Source: CAVSUB01 sp963816725
GTDB taxonomy: Bacteria > Acidobacteriota > Vicinamibacteria > Vicinamibacterales > 2-12-FULL-66-21
Direction of reading: 5' to 3'
Assembly: GCA_963816725.1 (NCBI GenBank)
Contig: CAWFMC010000022.1
Coordinates: 156,691-220,690, forward strand
Length of the DNA stretch: 64,000 bases
Positions within the stretch are counted from its first letter, which is position 1. Each line of letters starts with the position of its first letter. The notes below the pieces were generated by a model. The model searched no databases. It saw nothing but the letters and a program-made list of their open reading frames with translations, and had not been told where the DNA came from. Below, piece by piece: positions 1 to 8,801 of the stretch. A program made the position numbers and the translations under genes.

Positions 1-2409
1 ATGGTCCCCGCGTCGTCCGACGGTACAATCGAGGTCGCGGTGCCGGATCACCCTGTCCACCTCACGCCCGCCGAGCGGCAGCGCGCCGTCAAGGACTGGC
101 TGACGGGCGCGCCATCGCCCGACCCGTCTGCCGCCCGCGTTGACGATCGAACGCGCGCGGCGCTGCCTGACCGCATTGGCCACTACGCGATTGGGCCCAA
201 GCTTGGCGAGGGAGGCATGGGTGTCGTCTATGCCGCTCGCGACGAGCGGCTCCAGCGTGCGGTCGCGCTGAAGACGATGACCTCGGCGCGCGGCGACGAC
301 ACGGCGCGGCGCCGGTTCTGGCGCGAGGCCCGCGCCGCGGCGCGCGTGAACCATCCCCACGTGTGCCAGATCTACGAGATTGGAGAGGACGACGGCGAGC
401 TCTTCATCGCGATGGAGCTGCTCCAGGGCGAGGTCCTCGCGGAGCGCCTGCGTCGCGGCGCGTTGAGCGTCCCCGAGGCTGTCACGGTCGCGCTGGAGAT
501 GCTGGCCGCGCTGTCCGCTCTGCACGCCCAGGGCGTGATCCACCGCGACCTCAAACCATCGAACGTCTTCCTGACGGCCCACGGGGTGAAGCTGCTCGAC
601 TTCGGGCTGGCCCGCCCGGAGACGCCGGAATTCGACGGCGAGCGGGAGGACCTCACCCGCGCGGGTGTGGTGATGGGCACGCCCCGATACATGGCGCCGG
701 AGCAGGTCACCGGCGGTACGGCCGATGCGCGCAGCGATCTCTTCGCCGCCGGCGCGATCCTGTTCGAGATGCTCGCCGGCCGCCCTGCGTTCACAGGTGC
801 GACGATGGTGGAGGTCTTCCACGCGACGCGCTACGAGCAGCCGCCGGCGCTGACCGGTTCACCGGCGGTCGCGGCCGTGGATCGCGTCATCAGGCGCGCC
901 CTCGCGAAGCGCCCGGACGAACGGCCGGCCTCGGCTGACATCCTGGCCGACGAGCTGCGGGCGGTGCGCGGCCTCGAGAGCACCAGCGCTCCCGCGCTGG
1001 CGCACCCACTGACGCGACTGGTCGTGCTCCCGTTCCGCATCCTGCGTCCGGACAGCGAGACCGACTTTCTCGCGTTCAGCCTGCCCGATGCGATCACCAC
1101 GTCGCTCACAGGAATCGGATCGCTGGTGCTTCGATCGAGTGCCGTCGCGGGACGGTTCGGCGGCAACGCGCCGGATCTCAGAGCGCTGGCCGCCGAGGCC
1201 GACGTCGATCGCGTGGTCATGGGCACGCTGCTGCGGGCGGGCGCCGAGCTGCGCGTCTCGGCGCAGCTGGTGGACGCGCCGAGCGGCACGGTGCTGGCGT
1301 CCCACACCGTCCAGTCGTCGCTCGGCGATCTCTTCAGATTGCAGGACGACATCGCCCGTCGCGTCGCTGACGCGCTGGCGCTCCCGCTGACCGGCGGGAC
1401 ATCGCTGACGCCGCGCGACACGCCGCACGATGCCCGTGCCTACGAGTTGTATCTGCGCGGGAACGAGCTCGCGCGCACCTACGACGGGCTGAACGCGGCG
1501 CGCGAGCTCTATCAACAGGCGATCGATCGCGACCCGAGCTTTGCCCCGGCGTGGGCCGGGCTCGGACGGTGCCACCGCGTCATCGGCAAGTACATCGACG
1601 GGGCGCCCGACAGCGAAGCCCGCGCCGAGGAGGCCTTCCGCCGCGCGCTCGCGCTCAACCCGCGCTACACGCCGGCGCACAAGTTCTACGCCAACCTCGA
1701 AGCGGACATCGGCGAGGCGCCTCGCGCGGTGGTCCGGCTGCTCGGCGAAGCCTCTCGCCATGGCAACGATCCGGAGCTGTTCGCCGGGCTGGTCCACGCC
1801 TGCCGCTACTGTGGCCTCTACGAGCAATCCATCGCCGCGCATTACGAAGCCCGCCGACTGGATCCCAACGTCCCGACCAGTCTCGACCAGACACTGCTGG
1901 TGGCAGGCGACCTCGATCGGTTGCTGGCCATCGAGCCGCCGCCGGTCGTGGCGGGCGCCGACGACGGCATTCGGGTGATCGGGCTGGCGCTGGCGGGCCA
2001 GCGCGAAGAGGCGCGGAAGCGGCTGAACGTCATGCGCCAGCGGTCACGAATCCCGGCGTTCGAAGCGTGGATGGACTACCTGTCAGCCTGGCTGGATCAT
2101 CGCATCGAGGACATGGCCGGCCGGGGACGGACGTTTCGAACGCTGAAGATTCAGGACGATCCGGAGGCCATCTTCCAGGAAGGTTGGCTGCTCTGTGATG
2201 TGGGCGAACACGCGCGGGGCCTGCCGTTCCTCCAGCGCGGCGTGGCCAAGGGGTATTACCCGGTGGCGACGCTTGCCAGCCGTTCGCAGTTCGATGCGTT
2301 GCGCGGCGACCCAGCCTTCATCGCGCTGCAGGCGGACGCTGCCGCGGGACGTCAGCGCGCGCTGGAGGCTTTCCGCGACGCCGGCGGCGAGCGCCTGCTC
2401 GGGTCGTGA
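1..2409 (+). CDS. Ser/Thr protein kinase with TolB-like and TPR regions
   Basis: Hanks-type kinase of about 802 residues. The Gly-rich loop GEGGMG and catalytic Lys91, HRDLKPSN (HRD 181-183), DFG (200-202) and an APE motif are all visible, so the kinase domain should be active. Residues about 335-470 resemble the TolB-like N-terminal domain seen in adenylate-cyclase/kinase fusions (LPFRILRPDSETDFLAFSLPD). The rest is TPR-like helical repeat. I see no membrane segment, so it is probably cytoplasmic. It is a close paralogue of the kinase at 32291-34553, with the same domain order and the same GGERLLG C-terminus. The ATG sits on base 1 of the window, so the true start may lie upstream. The paralogue has only 12 residues before its kinase domain, so a start inside residues 1-58 is also possible. 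Substrate unknown. Confidence 0.9.
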   Translation: MVPASSDGTIEVAVPDHPVHLTPAERQRAVKDWLTGAPSPDPSAARVDDRTRAALPDRIGHYAIGPKLGEGGMGVVYAARDERLQRAVALKTMTSARGDDTARRRFWREARAAARVNHPHVCQIYEIGEDDGELFIAMELLQGEVLAERLRRGALSVPEAVTVALEMLAALSALHAQGVIHRDLKPSNVFLTAHGVKLLDFGLARPETPEFDGEREDLTRAGVVMGTPRYMAPEQVTGGTADARSDLFAAGAILFEMLAGRPAFTGATMVEVFHATRYEQPPALTGSPAVAAVDRVIRRALAKRPDERPASADILADELRAVRGLESTSAPALAHPLTRLVVLPFRILRPDSETDFLAFSLPDAITTSLTGIGSLVLRSSAVAGRFGGNAPDLRALAAEADVDRVVMGTLLRAGAELRVSAQLVDAPSGTVLASHTVQSSLGDLFRLQDDIARRVADALALPLTGGTSLTPRDTPHDARAYELYLRGNELARTYDGLNAARELYQQAIDRDPSFAPAWAGLGRCHRVIGKYIDGAPDSEARAEEAFRRALALNPRYTPAHKFYANLEADIGEAPRAVVRLLGEASRHGNDPELFAGLVHACRYCGLYEQSIAAHYEARRLDPNVPTSLDQTLLVAGDLDRLLAIEPPPVVAGADDGIRVIGLALAGQREEARKRLNVMRQRSRIPAFEAWMDYLSAWLDHRIEDMAGRGRTFRTLKIQDDPEAIFQEGWLLCDVGEHARGLPFLQRGVAKGYYPVATLASRSQFDALRGDPAFIALQADAAAGRQRALEAFRDAGGERLLGS

Positions 2410-2588
2410 ACACGGCAGACGCCGGACGATTTCACACCCGGTGATCTCTGGAGCCTGCGGTTCAAGTACATTCTGCTCGCAGAGAACGAGTGTCGATCGA
2501 ACGTCCGGCTGGACAAGACGTCAGCTCGCCGCGCGACTCTGCGGGGGCGCACGCAGGCGCCCGGGACAGTGAAGGGAAGGCGGTCAAG

Positions 2589-4280
2589 GTGAAGACAGGC
2601 GTGATCGGTGGGAAGAGGCCCAACTCGGCGAGCCATGGCGGCGGCATCAGGGGCGATCAGCTCGGCACACGCTCGTCGCTGTACGAGGGGCGGTTCGGAC
2701 GGATGTTCCGGTCGTTGCCTCCGGCACAGTGGTCGCGAGAGGCGCTGTTCAACCTCGGACGAGCCATGACGGCCGACCCTGAGACGGCCGAGAACGATCC
2801 GACGCTTCCAGCGGCCGCGCTCGAGGACCCCGCAGAGCGCATTCACGATGACGAGGAGAATGCGGGGATTGCGGCCGGCTACACCTACTTCGGCCAGTTC
2901 ATCGATCACGACATCACCTTCGACCCCGCGTCGAGCCTGCAGCAGCAGAATGACCCCGAGGCGCTGGTCGACTTCCGCACGCCCCGTCTCGATCTCGATT
3001 CGGTCTACGGCCGCGGCCCGGCGGATCAGCCCTACATGTACGTGGGCCGGAAGTTCCGGCTCGGGCGGCCGCTGTTCGAGCTGGATCAGCCGACGCATGT
3101 CCGCGACCTGCCGCGCTACGACGAGCAATCCGCGGATCAGCCGAAACGCGCACTGATCGGCGACAAGCGCAACGACGAGAACGTCATCGTCTCGCAGTTC
3201 CATGCCGCGATCCTCCAGTTCCACAACAAGCTGGTCGACGCCCACCCGACCGCCTCGTTCGAGGATGTGCAACGACTGGTGCGCTGGCACTACCAGTGGC
3301 TGGTGATCAACGACTTCCTGCCCACCATCTGCGGCAACGACGTCGTCGACGAGCTGCTGCCGCACCGTCGCAGCACGCGCCCCGTGTGGGAGAAGAATCC
3401 GCGGCTGCAGTTCTTCAAGTGGAAGAACGAGCCGTTCATGCCGATCGAGTTCTCCGCGGCCGCCTATCGCTTCGGCCATTCGATGGTCCGGCCGATCTAC
3501 CGTCTCAACACGCGGCTGAACGGCGGCGACGATCCCCTGACGCCCACGCCGGCCGAAATCGCCCGCGGCCTGGCGGGCCGGTTCTTCATCTTTGCCGGCG
3601 TCCACGAGCGGGGGCTCAACGGATTCGACAGCTTCCCGCAGCGGTGGGCGATCGATTGGAGCCTGTTCTTCGACATCAACGGATCGCTGAAGAACACCGG
3701 CACGAAACGCGTCCAGCCGGCCTACAAGATCGACACATCCCTCGTGAACCCGCTGGGATTCCTGCCGGAGTTCTCGAGGATCGTGCCCGGCACGCCGCCG
3801 CTGACCGTCAAGCAGCTGCAGGCGGAGCCGCTCGATCCCAACCTCGAACCGGCCAATCTCGCGGTGAGAAATTTGTTGCGCGGGATGGCGCTGGGCCTGC
3901 CGAGCGGCCAGGCGGTGGCGTGTGCGATGGGCCTGCAGCCGATCGACGACGACAATCTGCGGGTCGGCAAAGCGGTGGTCGGCGACTGGGAGGCGAACAA
4001 GAAAATCGCGGAGCTCGATGACGCGTTCGAGGGGAATGCGCCGCTCTGGTACTACGTGCTGGCCGAAGCGCAGTACGAGTGGCACAAGCGCGCGAGCGGG
4101 TTCGGCGGCAAGGGAGACGCGACCCCGCTGCGGCTCGGGAGTGTCGGCGGGCGGCTGGTCGCGGAGACCCTGATCGGCCTGGTGCTCGGGGACGGTCACT
4201 CGTACTTGCGGCAGGTGCCGAACTGGCAGCCACCGGCCATCCGGACGATCGGCGGGCTGATCGATGTCGCGTTACGCTGA
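2589..4280 (+). CDS. Animal-type haem peroxidase family protein
   Basis: Member of the animal haem peroxidase superfamily (An_peroxidase), which oxidises small substrates or halides with H2O2. The distal motif FGQFIDHDITFD supplies the distal His, and FGHSMVRPIY carries the proximal haem-ligand His. RWHYQWLVINDFLP lies between them, as in the family. The frame is open from a GTG at 2490. I prefer the GTG at 2589 because GAAGGGAAGG lies 8 nt before it, while the first GTG has no clear ribosome binding site. No signal peptide is seen from either start. It lies 180 bp after the kinase gene and converges on the ferritin-like gene. Family call is strong; the physiological substrate cannot be read from sequence. 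Confidence 0.88.
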   Translation: MKTGVIGGKRPNSASHGGGIRGDQLGTRSSLYEGRFGRMFRSLPPAQWSREALFNLGRAMTADPETAENDPTLPAAALEDPAERIHDDEENAGIAAGYTYFGQFIDHDITFDPASSLQQQNDPEALVDFRTPRLDLDSVYGRGPADQPYMYVGRKFRLGRPLFELDQPTHVRDLPRYDEQSADQPKRALIGDKRNDENVIVSQFHAAILQFHNKLVDAHPTASFEDVQRLVRWHYQWLVINDFLPTICGNDVVDELLPHRRSTRPVWEKNPRLQFFKWKNEPFMPIEFSAAAYRFGHSMVRPIYRLNTRLNGGDDPLTPTPAEIARGLAGRFFIFAGVHERGLNGFDSFPQRWAIDWSLFFDINGSLKNTGTKRVQPAYKIDTSLVNPLGFLPEFSRIVPGTPPLTVKQLQAEPLDPNLEPANLAVRNLLRGMALGLPSGQAVACAMGLQPIDDDNLRVGKAVVGDWEANKKIAELDDAFEGNAPLWYYVLAEAQYEWHKRASGFGGKGDATPLRLGSVGGRLVAETLIGLVLGDGHSYLRQVPNWQPPAIRTIGGLIDVALR

Positions 4281-4333
4281 CGTCCCGCCAGGGCGCGTGC
4301 TTCTCGCCAGCTGATTGAAGTAACGGACGGCGA

Positions 4334-4810
4334 TCACGGCTTGCGATCGGCCGCCGCGGCGCGCTTCTGCACGAGCGAGAGCGGGGTGGTGGTCCGGATC
4401 GTGTCGCGGATGCTCTGGACGTGCTCCGCCTCGATTTCGATCTGCTTGCGGACGAACGGTTCCAGTACCGGGTCGCCAGCCACGCGCGGCAGGAACTCGG
4501 TGTAGGCGTCGAGCGCCTGCTGCTCCACGTCGGCCGCTTCGGCCAGCGCTTCGTCCGGGCGCATCGCGTCGCCGCTCAGCGACAGGCGGATGTGCAGCGT
4601 GGGGGCGTGCCCGAGCGAGTTGATCCGGCTCGCCAGCCCCTCGGCATGTTCCAGCGTTTCCTTCAGCGACTGCTCGAAGAACGCTTCGGCGGCCTGGCGG
4701 TTCTGGCCGCGCAGACGGAAGCGCATCTGAAAGTAGCGCAGGAATGCCTCGATCTCTTCCGCCATCAGGCGGTTCAGATCGTCCACGATCTCGGTTGACA
4801 CGCCGCTCAC
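4334..4810 (-). CDS. Ferritin-like (bacterioferritin-type) diiron protein
   Basis: Short four-helix ferritin-like protein of about 158 residues. Diiron ligands are visible: a first-helix Glu (AEEIEAFLRYF), an ExxH in KETLEHAE, and a second ExxH in EIEAEHVQS. The likely role is iron oxidation and storage or protection from iron-driven oxidation. The frame is open from 4900, but the GTG at 4810 is preceded by GAGGTGAGG. That ribosome binding site spans the end of the upstream DtxR-type gene, whose stop lies 10 nt away, so the two genes form one operon. Pairing with an iron-type DtxR regulator supports an iron role. A Dps/bacterioferritin-comigratory function rather than a true storage cage is possible. 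Confidence 0.85.
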   Translation of the reverse strand: MSGVSTEIVDDLNRLMAEEIEAFLRYFQMRFRLRGQNRQAAEAFFEQSLKETLEHAEGLASRINSLGHAPTLHIRLSLSGDAMRPDEALAEAADVEQQALDAYTEFLPRVAGDPVLEPFVRKQIEIEAEHVQSIRDTIRTTTPLSLVQKRAAAADRKP

Positions 4811-4820
4811 GTCCCTCACC

Positions 4821-5348
4821 TCAGATCGCTCGCTGGAGCTCGTCGGCCAGGCAACGGCCCTTGCACACGTCACAGGTCCGGTTGTCGGGACACTCGCCAT
4901 GGGAGCTGCGGAAGCGCGCCAGGAAAGCCTTGGCCGCGGGATCGTCCGACGTCAGCAGCCGGGTGAACCTGGCCAGCCGCCGGCCGGTCTCGTCACTGAT
5001 CAGATGCTCGATCTTGCAGCTGTCGATATCAGCCTGAGGCCCCGGCGTATCCAGCACCTCGGACAGGAAGGCTCGCACCACCACCCGCTTGGCCATGACC
5101 GCCTGCGCCGCTTTCAGCCCGCGCGCGGACAGCTTGACCATGTGGTGCTCGTCAGTCTCGATCCACCCGCGCTTCTTCAGCGGTCGGAGATTCACCGAGA
5201 CGCTGCCGCGGGTGATATCGAGCCGCCGCGCGATGTCCGACACCCGCGCCCACCCGCCGTATGCCAGCCCGACGTCGTGAATCGCCAGCAGGTGGTGGGC
5301 AGCGCTGTGGGTGAGCTCGTTGGCCTCGAAGGCCTTCCAGGTCTCCAT
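4821..5348 (-). CDS. DtxR-family iron-type metalloregulator with Cys-rich tail
   Basis: 175-residue DtxR/MntR-family repressor. The N-terminal winged helix (ARVSDIARRLDITRGSVSVNLRPLKKRGWIE, about residues 34-65) is followed by the metal-binding dimerisation domain. The ligand motif is CKIEHLISDE, matching DtxR/IdeR Cys102-x2-Glu-His. MntR has Glu at that Cys, so iron specificity is the better guess. It lacks the SH3-like third domain. Instead it ends in four cysteines (C153, C159, C162, C166; C-x5-C-x2-C-x3-C), which is unusual and could bind a metal or Fe-S cluster. The ATG at 5348 has no ribosome binding site, and a -10-like TATGCT lies 8 nt upstream, suggesting a leaderless mRNA. First gene of an operon with the ferritin-like gene. 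Confidence 0.88.
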   Translation of the reverse strand: METWKAFEANELTHSAAHHLLAIHDVGLAYGGWARVSDIARRLDITRGSVSVNLRPLKKRGWIETDEHHMVKLSARGLKAAQAVMAKRVVVRAFLSEVLDTPGPQADIDSCKIEHLISDETGRRLARFTRLLTSDDPAAKAFLARFRSSHGECPDNRTCDVCKGRCLADELQRAI

Positions 5349-5356
5349 TGGCGTTC

Positions 5357-5404
5357 AGCATATGCTTCGAATGTTTGACATGTCAAACGTATGATGCATA
5401 TAGT
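5357..5404. promoter_or_regulatory. Divergent promoter with palindromic operator, DtxR gene / PepSY gene
   Basis: A perfect 16-bp palindrome GTTTGACATGTCAAAC lies at 5373-5388. It contributes a consensus TTGACA -35 box to both strands. Rightward: TTGACA (5375-5380), 18 nt, TATAGT (5399-5404). Leftward: TTGACA (5386-5381), then TATGCT (5362-5357) 18 nt on. A repressor bound here would block both promoters. The local DtxR-type regulator is the obvious candidate (inference). A near-identical site lies before the TonB receptor gene at 60190-60203. Confidence 0.7.
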
Positions 5405-5413
5405 CTCCGAGTT

Positions 5414-5431
5414 AATGAGACTGATCTCATT
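5414..5431. promoter_or_regulatory. Second inverted repeat in the PepSY leader
   Basis: AATGAGA-CTGA-TCTCATT is a 7-bp perfect inverted repeat with a 4-nt spacer, starting about 10 nt after the predicted rightward -10 box. It could be a Fur-like operator or a small 5'-leader hairpin. It only broadly resembles a Fur box, so the protein that binds it is not predicted. Confidence 0.45.
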
Positions 5432-5458
5432 TTGAAAATAAACGCCGTCGGAGACCGC

Positions 5459-5635
5459 ATGACTCGCAGACCCTCTCTTTCCAAGCGTCAGACCATCGCT
5501 ATGGTGCCGTCGGTCGTCAGCCAACCGACCTCGCAACCCGATATCGCATCGTTCGTCGCTCTGACGAATTGCCTCTCGTCGATCGGGCTGACTCGGGATG
5601 ACCGCGCCGTGCTGTGCGCTCGGTTCGGGCGATGA
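5459..5635 (+). CDS. Candidate small protein (58 aa) coupled to PepSY gene
   Basis: Short ORF starting MTRRPSLSKRQT, with GGAG 6 nt before the ATG. It lies directly downstream of the palindromic promoter, and its TGA overlaps the ATG of the PepSY gene (ATGA at 5632-5635), the usual arrangement for translational coupling. The product has no membrane segment or recognisable domain. It could be a real small protein or a leader peptide controlling the next gene. Support comes from the ribosome binding site, the overlap and the position. Homology is not recognised. Confidence 0.45.
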   Translation: MTRRPSLSKRQTIAMVPSVVSQPTSQPDIASFVALTNCLSSIGLTRDDRAVLCARFGR

Positions 5636-6909
5636 GCGTGCGGAAGATCCTGTTCTGGATCCATCTGGTCTGCGGCGTCGCCGCGAGTGCCGTCATCCTG
5701 ATCATGTCGGTGACCGGCGTGCTGCTGACATATCAGCGGCAGATGACGACGTGGGCGGACATGCGGACGTATCGGTCGGACCCGCCGGCGCCCGACGCGG
5801 CACGATTGCCGGTCGACGTCATGGTCGCGACCGCGGCCACCGAGCGGACGGGCGACGCGCCCATGACGGTGACGCTGCGGTCGGATCCGCGAGCACCGGC
5901 GTCGGTGGCGCTCGGCCAACGCACGCTGTTGGTGAATCCCTACACCGGCGAGGTGCTGGGCGAAGGCGCGCCGGGCGTGCGGGCGTTCTTCCGGTCGGTG
6001 ACCGAGTGGCACCGATGGCTGGCGGCGTCGGCCGCGAACCGTGCGACGGCCCGGGGTATCACGGGCGCCGCCAACCTCGCATTCTTGATCATCGTGCTGA
6101 GCGGGCCGTTTCTCTGGTGGCCGAAGCGTCTGACGTGGACACAGATCCGCAACATCGCCTGGTTCCGCGGCGGGCTCCCGCCAAAGGCCCGCGACTTCAA
6201 CTGGCACAACACACTCGGCATCTGGTCGGCCATCCCGCTGGTCGTGATCGTCGGCAGCGGCGTGGTGATGTCGTATCCGTGGGCCAATAACCTGGTTTAC
6301 CGCGTCAACGGCGAGCAGCCGCCCGCGCCAGCCGGTAGAGGCGCTGACCCGGGCGGCGGTCGGGGCGGCGACCCGCGCGGCGGCGGACGTGAAGGCCGGA
6401 TTGACGGCAGCGGAAGTGGACGCGATCGGTGGACCGGGAGCGGAGGTATCGCCGGCGCTTCGTCACGCGACGCAGCAGCGGCGGTCATACCGAAGCATCA
6501 GCCGCTAGATACCCTGATCGCCACCGCGGCGCAGCAGCGTCCCGAGTGGCGCACGATCGCGGTCCGCCTGCCGGTGCCACGCGGACCGGTTGCCCTCACG
6601 ATTGACGAGGGAAACGGCGGCCAGCCACACAAACGCGGGACACTGACGGTCGACGCCACCACCGGCGCGATCGTCCGGTGGGAGGGGCAGGCCGAACTCT
6701 CCGCGGGCCGGCGCGCCCGGACGTGGCTGCGCTTCGCGCACACTGGCGAGGTCTACGGCATGGTTGGCCAGACAGTCGCCGGCCTGGCGTCGCTCGCCGG
6801 TGCGATCCTGGTCTACACCGGCGTCGCCATGTCGCTCCGCCGGCTGCGCGCGTGGCGACGGCGAAGTCGGGCAGAGGCACCGCCGACCTACGCGAGACCG
6901 GCCGCCTGA
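5632..6909 (+). CDS. PepSY-associated transmembrane protein, iron uptake type
   Basis: Inner-membrane protein of about 425 residues in the PepSY_TM (PiuB-like) family, often found beside siderophore receptors and thought to reduce or release ferric siderophores. Four hydrophobic segments are visible: near the N-terminus (ILFWIHLVCGVAASAVILIM), around ANLAFLIIVLSGPFLWW, around IWSAIPLVVIVGSGVVM, and near the end (LAGAILVYTGVAM). Family His positions occur in WIHLV, EWHRWL, NWHNTLG and FAHTGEVYG. A Gly/Arg/Asp-rich loop (about residues 225-265) interrupts the periplasmic part. The ATG at 5632 overlaps the stop of the small upstream ORF. It is controlled by the palindromic promoter shared with the DtxR-type gene. 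Confidence 0.85.
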   Translation: MSVRKILFWIHLVCGVAASAVILIMSVTGVLLTYQRQMTTWADMRTYRSDPPAPDAARLPVDVMVATAATERTGDAPMTVTLRSDPRAPASVALGQRTLLVNPYTGEVLGEGAPGVRAFFRSVTEWHRWLAASAANRATARGITGAANLAFLIIVLSGPFLWWPKRLTWTQIRNIAWFRGGLPPKARDFNWHNTLGIWSAIPLVVIVGSGVVMSYPWANNLVYRVNGEQPPAPAGRGADPGGGRGGDPRGGGREGRIDGSGSGRDRWTGSGGIAGASSRDAAAAVIPKHQPLDTLIATAAQQRPEWRTIAVRLPVPRGPVALTIDEGNGGQPHKRGTLTVDATTGAIVRWEGQAELSAGRRARTWLRFAHTGEVYGMVGQTVAGLASLAGAILVYTGVAMSLRRLRAWRRRSRAEAPPTYARPAA

Positions 6910-6935
6910 TTCGGCCCCGGGGCCGCTGACACAAA

Positions 6936-6965
6936 AAGCCCCGGCGCGTGAGCGCACCGGGGCTT
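6936..6965 (-). terminator. Rho-independent terminator of the ThuA-type gene
   Basis: The stem AAGCCCCGG-CGC pairs with GCG-CCGGGGCTT around a GTGA loop, with a 2-nt bulge. Read leftward it is followed by TTTTTG, the expected U-tract for the leftward ThuA-type gene ending at 6998. It may also stop rightward transcription from the PepSY gene, but the U-run on that side is weak. Confidence 0.8.
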
Positions 6966-6997
6966 CATGATCGTGCCGTGATCGACCGCAGTGAGCC

Positions 6998-8548
6998 TTA
7001 CTTCTCGCTCGGGCTGTCGTCAGCCTTGAGGTCGCCGAGCGCGTACTGCATCCCGGCGAGCAGGTGCTCGAGCATCGGCTTCATGGCGTAGATGCGCTCG
7101 TTGTGGCCGAGCGCCATGTAGAAGACGCGTCCCTGGCCGTCCTTCTTGATCCAGCTCAGACCGAAGTCGTGATCCGGGCGCGGGTTGCTCTCCTTGAGCT
7201 TGTCCATGAAGCTCATCTTGTCGTAGTCGATGCTGGTCAGCACGTGCACGTTCTTGCGCGAGAACGAGTTGATGCTGAACGTGTAGGTCTCGTCGTTGAC
7301 GTCGAACTCATCACCGTTGAACATCTTGGTGATCGGGCTCTTCTTGTCGTCGATCTTCACGGTGATCTTCTGCGGATCGAGCCAGTGGAACTTGAACCAG
7401 CCGCCGATCATGTTGTCCCAGTCCTGCCACGAGCCCTTGCCGGTATCGCGCCCGGGGGTGCCCACGTACTGATTGCTCTGGGTCACGAGCGGGACGATGC
7501 GGGTGTCGAAATTGGCCTTCGAGATCTTGCCGGCTTTCTCGGTGTCCATCTGCTCGTACATCGCGTCGCTGACCGCTTCCATGTCCGACTTCTTCAGCAT
7601 CCGGTCGTCCGACTGGAGCTTCTTGTCGTCGAGGCCCCACGACCAGCGCAGGATCACCGACGCCAGCGTCGAGCCCGGGGTCGACGGACCGCCGCGGCCG
7701 CCGCCACCACCACCGCCACGGCCGGCGGCGGCGCCGGGATCGTTGGCGCACGGGCTGTGATACGAGTCGCCGGTCGCGTGGATCCCGCCGACGCCCTTGC
7801 CGCCGCGGACGAACGCAATCAGCGCGGCCTTGCGGGCTTCGACTTCCTGGGCGCTGGCCGGCGGCTCGTTGGTCTTCCCATCCAGGAAGCAACCGGTGGT
7901 GTTGGAGAGGAACAGGGCGTCGTACTGCTCCAGGTTCTTGGTGTTGATGTCGGCGGGGTCGTAGGTGATTGTCGTGGTCCAGGCGCCGGTCTTCTTCCCC
8001 ATCTCCTCGATCGTCTTGGCGGCGAGCGGAATCGACGAGTGCACGTAGCCACGCGCGTTACCGAGGACGAGGATCTTGCGCGGCTTGGCCGGCTTCGCCG
8101 GGGCGGTCGCGGGCAGCGCGGCCATCATCTTGGTCACGTCTTCCGGGCATGGGGTCTGACCGGTGGTCGGCAGGTTGGCGCGGCCGCCGCAGGCCGGGGC
8201 GGCCTGCTGCTGACCACCTCCGCCGGGGCCGCGTCCGGCGCCGGCAGCGGGCGGAGTCGGCTGCGGCAGGGTGCCGTTCAGCACGGTGGCGAGCTGTTCG
8301 GTCGAAATCGACCCGCTCTTCGCCGTATCCGCGGCGTCGAACCACTTGTGGAAGGTGTCCTTCATCTCGGTCTTCGTGACCGAGTTGTCCTTGTCGATGT
8401 CGAAGGCGGTCCACAGGGCCGCGTTGGTCGGATTCGGCCCCTGGCCGCCCCCGGCGCCTGGCGCCTGAGCCTGCCCGAGCAGTGCGGTCAGCAGGACCGC
8501 CGCCGAGACGGTTCCGACCAGGGTCCGAAAGGTGCGCTGAACTCCCAC
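6998..8548 (-). CDS. Secreted EF-hand and ThuA-domain protein
   Basis: 516-residue exported protein. A signal peptide (VGQRTFRT-like N-terminus, hydrophobic core, cleavage near AQA) is followed by Gly/Gln-rich linker and an EF-hand loop DIDKDNSVTKTE. After a second low-complexity stretch comes a ThuA-like domain (ILVLGNARGYVHSSIPLAAKTIEE, then GGKGVGGIHATGD). ThuA-like domains are glutamine-amidotransferase-fold proteins linked to sugar utilisation. A second EF-hand-like or Ca-binding segment may lie in the C-terminal half. The GTG at 8548 is preceded by AAGGAGG (8559-8553). The frame is open further upstream to 9157, but that part overlaps the oppositely oriented oxidoreductase gene and is not coding. 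Enzymatic activity is uncertain. Confidence 0.82.
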   Translation of the reverse strand: MGVQRTFRTLVGTVSAAVLLTALLGQAQAPGAGGGQGPNPTNAALWTAFDIDKDNSVTKTEMKDTFHKWFDAADTAKSGSISTEQLATVLNGTLPQPTPPAAGAGRGPGGGGQQQAAPACGGRANLPTTGQTPCPEDVTKMMAALPATAPAKPAKPRKILVLGNARGYVHSSIPLAAKTIEEMGKKTGAWTTTITYDPADINTKNLEQYDALFLSNTTGCFLDGKTNEPPASAQEVEARKAALIAFVRGGKGVGGIHATGDSYHSPCANDPGAAAGRGGGGGGGRGGPSTPGSTLASVILRWSWGLDDKKLQSDDRMLKKSDMEAVSDAMYEQMDTEKAGKISKANFDTRIVPLVTQSNQYVGTPGRDTGKGSWQDWDNMIGGWFKFHWLDPQKITVKIDDKKSPITKMFNGDEFDVNDETYTFSINSFSRKNVHVLTSIDYDKMSFMDKLKESNPRPDHDFGLSWIKKDGQGRVFYMALGHNERIYAMKPMLEHLLAGMQYALGDLKADDSPSEK

Positions 8549-8801
8549 ATAGCCTCCTTGCGGCGCCACCGGCGCCGGCTCGAAATGCCCCGCAAAGAGA
8601 ATGCGGGCTTTGAATGGCGACCGAAGAATAGCACGCAGCTCTTCTGCTGCCGGCGGCGCTGTTCGGCCGGCCGCATCCCGTAATACGCCGGCGGGACGCG
8701 TGCGCTTACGCGACGTGTGGTTCAGGTTGAGCCCTGAGCCTTTCAGCCCTGCGCCACCCGAACTCCGACCTCCGACCGCACCACGATAGACTCGGAACTC
8801 C

